64,000 nt of DNA, from assembly GCF_001742745.1 (NCBI RefSeq), contig NZ_MJAK01000008.1, forward strand, positions 62,086 through 126,085, written 5' to 3'. This document shows positions 57,495 to 64,000 of the stretch, in pieces. The notes beneath the pieces were generated by a model that was not told the origin of the DNA, did no database searches, and saw only the letters and a list, made by a program, of their open reading frames with translations. How positions within the stretch are numbered: position 1 is the stretch's first letter; every line of letters begins with the position of its first letter. The DNA comes from Curtobacterium sp. ER1/6. Lineage in GTDB: Bacteria; Actinomycetota; Actinomycetes; Actinomycetales; Microbacteriaceae. The position numbers and the translations under genes were made by a program.

Positions 57495-58604
57495 TCAGTG
57501 GATGCGGAGCTGCGTCACCATCGGGCAGGCGAAGGGGTCGCGGGCGGCGAGTCCGACGCGGTTGAGGTAGCGGACGACGATGCCGTAGGAGCGCAGCAGC
57601 GTCGTCTCCGTGTAGGGCACGTCGAGGGTGTCGCAGTGGTCGCGGACGAGCAGTCGGGCCTGCTTGAGCGCGGGCCGCGGCATCGACGGGAACAGGTGGT
57701 GCTCGACCTGGTAGTTCAGGCCGCCCATCAGGAAGGACACCCACCAGCCCCCGCGGATGTTGCGGGAGGTACGGACCTGGCGCGAGAAGAAGTCGACCTT
57801 CGCGTCGTGCGCGATCGTCGGCATGCCCTTGTGGTTCGGGGCGAACGAGGCGCCCATCATCACGCCGAACACGGCGAGCTGCACACCGAGGAACGCGCAG
57901 GCCATGCCGAACGGCAGGAACCAGAAGACGACCGTCAGGTAGATGCCGAAGCGGGCGACGAGCATCGCGGCCTCGAGCCAGCGGTGCTTGCGGTCCGCCT
58001 TGGTCCCGTTGCCGGTGACGATCGAGACGACCGCGTACCGGTGCAGGTTGAGGCCCTCGAGGGTGAGGAGCGGGAAGAACAGCCAGCCCTGGAAGCGCAT
58101 GAAGGTCCGCAGGAGCGGCCCGCGGACGGCGGCGGCGTCCTCGGGCAGGAAGCGGATGCCGTCCGGACTGATGTCCGGGTCCTTGCCCACGGTGTTCGGG
58201 TTGCCGTGGTGGCGGGTGTGCTTGTTCATCCACCACGAGTAGCTCAAGCCCACCATGAACGTGCCGAGCCACCGACCCGCGTGGTCGTTCCACTTCTGCG
58301 AGGCGAACACCTGACGGTGGGAGGCCTCGTGCGACAGGAAGGCGAACTGGGTGAAGATCACGCCGAGCGCGCCGGCGACGATGAGCTGGAACCAGGAGTC
58401 GCCGAGGAACGCGAACGCGACCCACGCCAGCGCGAGGCCGACGACGAGGCTGCCGAACAGCGACCAGTAGAACCCGGTGCGGCGACGGAGCAGTCCCTGT
58501 TCCTTCACCTGTGCCAGCAACGCCGAGTAGGTCGAGGTGCCGTTGCGGCTGCCGGGGCCGGGTCGGGTGCGGGTGAAGCCGGGGGCGAGGGGGGTCGTGG
58601 TCAT
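57495..58604 (-). CDS. Membrane fatty-acid desaturase (acyl-lipid, delta-6-like)
   Basis: 369 residues from ATG 58604 (the frame extends to 58661). Membrane segments at ~50-68, ~73-90, ~195-205 and ~210-250. Three histidine boxes bind the di-iron centre: SHEASH (H92/H96), KHTRHHG (H129, H132, H133) and NYQVEHHLFP (Q299, H302, H303). Glutamine in the last box is typical of front-end-type desaturases. The enzyme introduces a double bond into a membrane acyl chain and uses ferredoxin or flavodoxin. It is divergent from the DUF1684 gene. Confidence 0.94.
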   Translation of the reverse strand: MTTTPLAPGFTRTRPGPGSRNGTSTYSALLAQVKEQGLLRRRTGFYWSLFGSLVVGLALAWVAFAFLGDSWFQLIVAGALGVIFTQFAFLSHEASHRQVFASQKWNDHAGRWLGTFMVGLSYSWWMNKHTRHHGNPNTVGKDPDISPDGIRFLPEDAAAVRGPLLRTFMRFQGWLFFPLLTLEGLNLHRYAVVSIVTGNGTKADRKHRWLEAAMLVARFGIYLTVVFWFLPFGMACAFLGVQLAVFGVMMGASFAPNHKGMPTIAHDAKVDFFSRQVRTSRNIRGGWWVSFLMGGLNYQVEHHLFPSMPRPALKQARLLVRDHCDTLDVPYTETTLLRSYGIVVRYLNRVGLAARDPFACPMVTQLRIH

Positions 58605-58819
58605 CGGGGACCGACCTTCCGTGGTGAGCGATCCTTCGACCGGTCCGAGGAGTTCACGCATCCGCGCTTCCGAGAACCGTAGGGTCGCGACCTGGGGAAC
58701 CGCCTGGCGTTCCGCGGCGAGTCCGGAGAACGCGATCGAGCCCGTCCGCGGGCGTGCGTGTTGCCCCGGATGACGCCGAGCGGGAATGCCCGACAGGTGA
58801 TGTGCGATTGTACGGACCC

Positions 58820-59563
58820 GTGAGCACCGTCGAGCCCTCCCCCACGTTCGCCCCCGAGCCCGCCTCCTGGCACGCCTGGCGCGAGGCCCGTCGGCAGCGC
58901 GTCACCGGACCGCAGGGCGACCTGGCCCTGGTGCAGACCACGTGGCTGCCGGACGGCGCCGAGCCGGACCTCGAGCAGGCCCTCGTCGGCCAGCCGGCCT
59001 CGGTGACCGCCACGGCCGTGCACCGGAAGGACATCGACACGGGCGCACCCGAGCACGGGTACCGCCTGTGGGACGCCGAGTCGCCCGCGAACCGCTCCTA
59101 CGACGGCACCCCGGTCTTCCCCTACGACCCCGCGTGGCGCATCGAGGCCCGCTTCACCCCGGCCGAGCCCGGTCGCACGATCCCCTACGAGCACCTCCGC
59201 GACGCCGCCGGCAGCACGCGCGACCTCGTCGTCCCGGGTGACATCACCGCGACGATCGACGGCCGCGAGTACCGCCTCAGCGCGTTCGACGACGACGGCA
59301 CGCTGCTGCTCGTGTTCGGCGACCCGACCAACCGCAGCACCGACGAGGCCGAGCGCACCTACGGCACCGGACGCTTCCTGTTCGTCGAGCGGCCCGAGGG
59401 GTCGTCGACCGGCGAGGAGTCCGCGGTCGTCCTCGACTTCAACCACGCCTTCGTCCCGCCGTGCGGCTTCAGCGACCAGTACAACTGCCCGCTCCCGCCC
59501 GCGCAGAACCGACTGCACGTGCCCGTGCACGCCGGCGAGCGGTACGTCGCACACCGCGGCTGA
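58820..59563 (+). CDS. DUF1684 family protein
   Basis: 247 residues from GTG 58820; the frame opens to ATG 58754, but residues before SWHAWREARRQR do not fit the family. Conserved blocks are RTYGTGRFLFVE, VLDFNHAFVPPCGFSDQYNCPLPPAQNRL and VHAGER. DUF1684 is a beta-rich domain with conserved Cys/His/Asn; function unknown, no signal peptide. It precedes the ABC importer genes by 46 bases and could share their transcript. Confidence 0.88.
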   Translation: MSTVEPSPTFAPEPASWHAWREARRQRVTGPQGDLALVQTTWLPDGAEPDLEQALVGQPASVTATAVHRKDIDTGAPEHGYRLWDAESPANRSYDGTPVFPYDPAWRIEARFTPAEPGRTIPYEHLRDAAGSTRDLVVPGDITATIDGREYRLSAFDDDGTLLLVFGDPTNRSTDEAERTYGTGRFLFVERPEGSSTGEESAVVLDFNHAFVPPCGFSDQYNCPLPPAQNRLHVPVHAGERYVAHRG

Positions 59564-59609
59564 GCCCGTCCCACCCTCCCCGACCCCCCGCTTCCCCACC
59601 AGGAGTCCC

Positions 59610-61109
59610 GTGAAGTCCCGCACCCTCCCCATCGTCGCCACCGGCGTCGCCCTCGCCCTCGCCCTCGCGGGCTGCTCGTCCGCGAACGGCGGGTCGTCGT
59701 CGGGCGCCGACGCGACCGTCGTCGTGGGCTCGCTCTACGAGCCGACGAACCTGTCGAACGTCGACGGCGGCGGCCAGGGCGTCAACGAGGCCTTCCAGGA
59801 CAACGTGTACGAGGGGCTGTTCCGCCTCGGCGACGACGGCGACGTCACGCCGCTGCTCGCCTCGTCGTACGACACCTCCGAGGACGGACTGACCTACACC
59901 TTCACGCTCCGCAAGGGCGTCCGCTACCACGGCGGCGGCACCATGACGAGCGCCGACGTCAAGAGCAGCATCGAGCGCGTCACCGCCGAGGACTCGCAGT
60001 CCTCGCGCAAGTCGAGCCTCGCCGTCATCAAGGCGATCGACACCCCGGACGACGACACCGTCGTGGTGCACCTGTCGCAGCGGTCGATCTCGTTCGTCTA
60101 CAACCTGTCGTACGTGTGGATCGTCCCCTCGGCCGAGAAGTCGCTCAAGACCGAGGAGGACGGCACCGGCCCGTACGAGCTCGCCGACCGGAAGCGCGGG
60201 TCCTCCCTGACCCTCGACCCGTTCTCCGGCTACTGGGGCGCGAAGCCGAAGAACGGCGGCGTCGAGTTCCAGTACTTCACGAGCGCCTCGACCCTGTCGA
60301 ACGCCCTGGCCAGCGGCAGCGTCGACGTCGTCACGAGCATCCAGTCGCCGGACGCCCTGTCCCGCTTCACCGCGGACACGAGCAAGTACACCGTCAGCGA
60401 GGGGAAGTCCACGACCAAGGAGCTCCTCGCCTTCAACGACGCCGAGGGCCCCTTCACCGACGTGAAGCTCCGCCAGGCGATCTCGGCCGCCGTCGACCGC
60501 AAGGCCCTGCTCAAGGCGATCTGGGGCGACTACGGCACGGTCAACGGCTCGATGGTCCCGCCGACCGACCCCTGGTACGAGGACCTGACGAGCGTCAACG
60601 CGTACGACCCGGCGAAGGCGAAGGAGCTCCTCGCCGAGGCCGGCAAGGCGGACGGCTTCACCTTCACGCTCGACACCCCGACGTACGACCCGCACCCCGC
60701 CGTCGCGCAGTACCTGCAGAGCGCGCTGCGGAAGGTCGGTGTCACCGTCAAGGTCAACTCGATCAGCGCCGACGAGTGGTACACGAAGGTGTACCAGCAG
60801 CACGACTTCGAGGCGACGCTGCAGGAGCACGTCAACGACCGTGACGTCGTGTTCTACGGCAACCCGGACTTCTACTTCGGGTACGACAACGCCGACGTGC
60901 AGAAGGACATCAGCGACGCCGAGCAGGCGTCCTCGGAGGACCAGCAGACGGCGCTCCTGAAGCAGGCGAACGAGCAGATCGTGCGGGACGCGGCCAGCGA
61001 CTGGCTGTACCTCTACCCGCAGATCGTCGTGTCCGACAAGGACGTCACGGGATACTGGAAGAACGGGCTGAACTCGCAGTTCCCCGTCTCCGGCATCACC
61101 GTCGGGTAG
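59610..61109 (+). CDS. ABC importer solute-binding lipoprotein (family 5, peptide/nickel type)
   Basis: 499 residues from GTG 59610 with AGGAG upstream. Lipobox LAGC (C22). The family-5 fold is marked by PTNLSNVDGGGQGVNEAFQDNVYEGLF, TYTFTLRKGVRYHGG, and DVKLRQAISAAVDRKALLKAIWG. It binds an oligopeptide or similar ligand and delivers it to the following permeases. First gene of a five-gene importer operon. Confidence 0.94.
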   Translation: MKSRTLPIVATGVALALALAGCSSANGGSSSGADATVVVGSLYEPTNLSNVDGGGQGVNEAFQDNVYEGLFRLGDDGDVTPLLASSYDTSEDGLTYTFTLRKGVRYHGGGTMTSADVKSSIERVTAEDSQSSRKSSLAVIKAIDTPDDDTVVVHLSQRSISFVYNLSYVWIVPSAEKSLKTEEDGTGPYELADRKRGSSLTLDPFSGYWGAKPKNGGVEFQYFTSASTLSNALASGSVDVVTSIQSPDALSRFTADTSKYTVSEGKSTTKELLAFNDAEGPFTDVKLRQAISAAVDRKALLKAIWGDYGTVNGSMVPPTDPWYEDLTSVNAYDPAKAKELLAEAGKADGFTFTLDTPTYDPHPAVAQYLQSALRKVGVTVKVNSISADEWYTKVYQQHDFEATLQEHVNDRDVVFYGNPDFYFGYDNADVQKDISDAEQASSEDQQTALLKQANEQIVRDAASDWLYLYPQIVVSDKDVTGYWKNGLNSQFPVSGITVG

Positions 61110-61170
61110 TCCCCGCCCACCCGAACAGAACCGACAGCACCGCCAGCCCGACAGGATCCCGCTCCCCCGC

Positions 61171-62133
61171 ATGACCCGCTACGTCCTCCGCCGCCTCGGC
61201 ATCCTCGTGGTGTCCCTGCTCGTGGCACTCGTGGTGGTGTTCGCGCTCCTCCGGATCCTGCCGGGCGACCCGGCGAACGCGCTGCTCGCCGCCAACGCGA
61301 CCCCGGACCAGGTCGAGGCGGCCCGGCGGGCGGTCGGCTCCGACCTCCCGCTGGCGCAGCAGTTCGCCACGTGGTTCGGGCAGATGCTGCGGTTCGACCT
61401 CGGCACTTCGTTCACGAGCGGCCTGCCGGTGCTGCCGGACCTGGCGCAGCGGCTCGTCGTCACCGTGCCGCTGACACTCATCGCGTTCGTCGTCGCGGTC
61501 GTGCTGGCGAGCGTGGTCGGGTTCGTCGCCGCGGCGCGGGCGGATCGCTGGTACGGCGTGCTGCTGTCCGGCATCACGCAGCTCGGCGTCGCCGTCCCGG
61601 TGTTCTGGATCGGCATCCTGCTCGTGCAGGTCGTGTCGCTGCAGTGGGGACTCCTGCCGTCGAGCGGGTTCCCCCGCGACGACTGGGCGTACCCGGGTGA
61701 CGCACTCGAGTCCCTCGCCCTGCCGATCATCACCGTCGCGGTCGTCATGACCGCGTCCATCGCCCGCTACGTCCGGAGCGCCGTGCTCGACGTCCTCGGC
61801 GCCGACCACATCCGCACGGCCCGGGCCCTCGGGGCGTCGACCGCGTCGGCGTTCCTCCGGCACGGCGTCCGGTCCGCGGTCGTCCCCGTGATCGCCGTGC
61901 TCGGCATCGAGCTCGCGTCGACCTTCCTCGGCGCCGTCGTCGTCGAGAGCGTGTTCGCGCTGCCCGGCCTCGGCAGCATGCTCATCACCGGCATCGAGCA
62001 GCACGACTACCCGAGCATCCAGGGCGTGCTCCTCGTCTCCACCGTCGCGGTGCTCGTCATCGGCTTCGCCGCCGACGTCGTGCAGCGGATCGTCGATCCG
62101 CGCCTGCGCGCGACCGTCTCGGGGAACCGATGA
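61171..62133 (+). CDS. ABC importer permease (DppB-like)
   Basis: 320 residues, six membrane helices. The N-terminus YVLRRLGILVVSLLVALVVVFALLRILPGDP and the EAA-loop region (VLGADHIRTARALGASTASAFLRHGVRSAVVPVI) are those of DppB/OppB permeases. Overlaps the next permease gene by ATGA. Confidence 0.95.
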   Translation: MTRYVLRRLGILVVSLLVALVVVFALLRILPGDPANALLAANATPDQVEAARRAVGSDLPLAQQFATWFGQMLRFDLGTSFTSGLPVLPDLAQRLVVTVPLTLIAFVVAVVLASVVGFVAAARADRWYGVLLSGITQLGVAVPVFWIGILLVQVVSLQWGLLPSSGFPRDDWAYPGDALESLALPIITVAVVMTASIARYVRSAVLDVLGADHIRTARALGASTASAFLRHGVRSAVVPVIAVLGIELASTFLGAVVVESVFALPGLGSMLITGIEQHDYPSIQGVLLVSTVAVLVIGFAADVVQRIVDPRLRATVSGNR

Positions 62134-63053
62134 GCGCCCGCCCCGCCGCCCGGCCCGCCCGCCGCTCCGTGTCGCTCGTCGTCGGCGCCGTCTTCGTCGG
62201 CATCGTCCTCGTCACCGCCGTGGTGTCCCTGTTCTGGCTGCCGTACTCGCTGTACGACACGACCGGCGGTCGACTGACCCCACCGGGCGCAGCGCACTGG
62301 CTCGGCACGGACACCCTCGGCCGCGACCTCGCGTCACAGCTCCTGGTGGGCGCGCGGATCGCCCTCGCGACCGGCCTCGGCGCGGTCCTGCTCGGCGGGC
62401 TGCTCGGCACGGCGATCGGCCTGGTCGCCGCCTTCGCCCGCCCGTGGCTCGACGACACCCTGTCCGCCGTGCTCGACATCGTCATCGCGTTCCCGACGCT
62501 GCTCGTCGCGATGCTGCTCGTGGCCGCCCGGGGCGCATCGCTCGGCACCGCGATCGTCGCGATCGGACTCGTGATGTCCGCCGTCGTCGCGCGCATCGTC
62601 CGCATCCTCGCCCGTCGCGTGCTGCGGCAGGACTACGTCACCGCGGCCCGTACCTCCGGCACGTCGTGGGCCGGCATCGTCGTGCAGCACGTGCTGCCGA
62701 ACGCCTGGCCGACCCTCGCCGTGAACCTCGCGCTGCAGTTCGGGCTCGCCGTCCTCGCCGAGGCGAGCCTGTCGTACCTCGGCCTCGGTGCCCCGCCGCC
62801 GAACGCCTCCTGGGGACGCATGCTGCAGGACGCGCAGCAGACCGCGTTCGAGGCCCCCGCTGGCGTCCTCGCCCCCGGCATCGCCCTGGTGGTGCTCGTG
62901 ATCGGCGCGAACCTGCTGGCGGACGGGCTGCGCGACGTCGCCGACCCGACCCGTCGCGGACGCGGCGCGACCCGGGGACGCGGGTCGCGCCTCCAGGCCG
63001 GACCGGTGGCCGCGGCCACCGAGACCGGAGCGACGGACGGGAGGCCCGCATGA
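62130..63053 (+). CDS. ABC importer permease (DppC-like)
   Basis: 307 residues from ATG 62130. N-terminal helix, then HWLGTDTLGRDLASQLLVGARIAL and the EAA loop (LRQDYVTAARTSGTSWAGIVVQHVLPN), both DppC hallmarks. The end is an unusual basic/Gly-rich tail (DPTRRGRGATRGRGSRLQAG) of about 40 residues; its last codons contain one GGACGGGAGGC arm. Overlaps the ATPase gene by ATGA. Confidence 0.94.
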   Translation: MSARPAARPARRSVSLVVGAVFVGIVLVTAVVSLFWLPYSLYDTTGGRLTPPGAAHWLGTDTLGRDLASQLLVGARIALATGLGAVLLGGLLGTAIGLVAAFARPWLDDTLSAVLDIVIAFPTLLVAMLLVAARGASLGTAIVAIGLVMSAVVARIVRILARRVLRQDYVTAARTSGTSWAGIVVQHVLPNAWPTLAVNLALQFGLAVLAEASLSYLGLGAPPPNASWGRMLQDAQQTAFEAPAGVLAPGIALVVLVIGANLLADGLRDVADPTRRGRGATRGRGSRLQAGPVAAATETGATDGRPA

Positions 63054-63856
63054 CCCCGGCAGTCCAGGTCACCGACCTGCGCATCACCACCGCCGACGGC
63101 GCGGTCCTCGTGGACGGCGTCACCTTCGCCGTCGGCGACGGCGAGCGCCTCGGCATCGTCGGCGAGTCCGGCAGCGGCAAATCGCTGACCGCCCTGGCGG
63201 TGCAGGGCCTGCTCCCCGCCGGTCTCACCGCGACCGGGTCCGTCCGCGTCGGCGACGTCGAGGTGGTCGGCGCGTCCGAGCGCACGCTGCGCGGCGTGCG
63301 CGGCACGGCCGTCGCACCGGTCTTCCAGGAGCCGATGACCGCCCTCGACCCGCTCATGCGCGCCGGCGACCAGATCGCCGAACCGCTGCGTCGGCACCGG
63401 GGCCTCCGCGGCGCGGAGCTCCGCGCCGCCGTCCGGGCGGCCGTCACCGACGTCGCCCTGCCCGACCCGGACCGCGTGGTCCGGTCGTACCCGTGGGAGC
63501 TGTCCGGCGGGCAGCGGCAGCGGGTCGCGATCGCCATGGCGCTCGCCTGCCGGCCCCGCGTGCTCATCGCCGACGAGCCGACCACCGCCCTCGACGTGAC
63601 CGTGCAGGCGCAGGTGCTCGACCTGCTCGACCGTGCCGTCGCCGACCGTGGCATGGGACTGCTCTTCATCAGCCACGACCTGCCGGTCGTCGCGCGGACC
63701 GTCGACCGGGTCCTCGTGCTCGAGCACGGTCGGACCGTCGAGGAGGGCCCCGTGCAGGACGTCGTCCGGTCCCCCGCCCAGCCGTACACGCAGCGGCTCG
63801 TCGGGAGCGCCCGGGCACTGCAGGACGCGCTCGACGCCGGACGGAGGGGTGCCTGA
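63050..63856 (+). CDS. ABC importer ATP-binding protein (DppD-like)
   Basis: 268 residues from ATG 63050. Walker A is GESGSGKS, signature LSGGQRQRVAIAMALACRP, Walker B VLIADEPTTALDVTVQAQVL, switch ISHDLPVVA. The DppD/OppD C-terminal end (SPAQPYTQRLVGSARAL) is shortened, without the cysteine cluster of many DppD proteins. The stop is joined to the next gene by TGATG. Confidence 0.95.
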   Translation: MTPAVQVTDLRITTADGAVLVDGVTFAVGDGERLGIVGESGSGKSLTALAVQGLLPAGLTATGSVRVGDVEVVGASERTLRGVRGTAVAPVFQEPMTALDPLMRAGDQIAEPLRRHRGLRGAELRAAVRAAVTDVALPDPDRVVRSYPWELSGGQRQRVAIAMALACRPRVLIADEPTTALDVTVQAQVLDLLDRAVADRGMGLLFISHDLPVVARTVDRVLVLEHGRTVEEGPVQDVVRSPAQPYTQRLVGSARALQDALDAGRRGA

Positions 63857-64000
63857 TGGACCCGTTGCTCGCACTCGACGCGGTCTCGTACCGGTACCCG
63901 GGCAGGAACACCGGCCTCGCACTCGACGACGTGTCGTTCGCCGTGCAGCCCGGCGGCCACGTCGGTATCGTCGGTGAGTCCGGGGCGGGCAAGTCGACCG
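63856..64000 (+). CDS. Second ABC importer ATP-binding protein (DppF-like), 5' part only
   Basis: 48 codons visible from ATG 63856 (TGATG overlap with the previous stop). The start LLALDAVSYRYPGRN, then a Walker A site GESGAGKST at the very end of the window. This is the usual second ATPase of a peptide importer; the rest lies beyond 64000. Confidence 0.88.
   Translation, partial: MDPLLALDAVSYRYPGRNTGLALDDVSFAVQPGGHVGIVGESGAGKST

Noticed and set aside
63031..63047. GGACGGGAGGC arm near the DppC stop
   Set aside because: Only one arm is present and it is coding; no hairpin can form, so it is not counted as a family member.
1..64000. tRNA or rRNA genes, insertion sequences and integrase-type mobility genes
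   Set aside because: Reading both strands showed no cloverleaf with a GTTCRAATC-type arm, no rRNA-like stretch and no transposase or integrase protein.

Overview
The window is high-GC, gene-dense chromosomal DNA. It has short intergenic gaps, many 4-base start/stop overlaps of the GTGA or ATGA type, and frequent GTG starts. Gene content and organisation fit an actinobacterium of the Microbacteriaceae type (Curtobacterium-like); this is inference from family content, not a database match. No rRNA, tRNA, CRISPR array, insertion sequence or phage gene was seen. No gene-free stretch exceeds 300 bases.

Layout. 1-1437: the 3' part of an ECF sigma factor overlapping a single-span membrane protein, a likely sigma/anti-sigma pair. 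1688-7069 (minus): a molybdenum-enzyme block with mobA, a DUF6457 protein, moeA, fdhD and an FdhF/YdeP-type molybdopterin oxidoreductase. 7149-10275 (plus): a lactococcin-972-type bacteriocin operon of precursor, DUF1430-like membrane protein and ABC ATPase. 10314-13811: a GT39 membrane glycosyltransferase divergent from a GH10 xylanase without signal peptide. 13947-14296: remnant of an amidohydrolase. 14301-20315: a 5-oxoproline locus with a GntR regulator, DUF969 and DUF979 membrane proteins, DUF2891 and PxpC/B/A. It carries the same TTGTTnAACAA operator at both ends. 20387-24266: a small monooxygenase, then a sugar-uptake and catabolism operon (MFS, sugar isomerase/epimerase, Gfo/Idh/MocA).

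24362-28403 (minus) is the most unusual block: a small helical ESX-like protein, a DUF1023 alpha/beta hydrolase and three tandem paralogous lipoproteins, joined mostly by ATGA overlaps. It looks like a type VII secretion-style effector module with lipoproteins as candidate immunity or partner proteins. 28635-36273: DUF4383, two ABC export systems, a LppP/LprE lipoprotein and a YeiH-type transporter. 36404-41863: a LuxR/histidine kinase pair, an MFS/TetR divergent pair with an operator at the MFS start, a Tat-type esterase and a peroxiredoxin-like protein. 42011-43719: a PF05618 protease divergent from a RimK-like ligase fused to a TrkA_C domain. 43761-48540: an olefin cluster oleA, oleBC (fused) and oleD.

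48550-54095 (minus): a degenerate sigma factor/membrane protein pair, then a cell-envelope stress block with Asp23, DUF2273, a second Asp23-like protein, DUF6286, AmaP, CsbD and an Asp23-domain protein with a long Ala-rich helical tail. 54374-58604: a stand-alone A-T-TE NRPS-like protein and a membrane fatty-acid desaturase. 58820-64000: a DUF1684 protein and a dipeptide/nickel-type ABC importer whose second ATPase runs off the window.

Across the window, 3' ends of genes repeatedly carry long palindromes with the same outer arms (GGACGGGAGGC / GCCTCCCGTCC) and different cores. They behave as a dispersed terminator-like repeat family.
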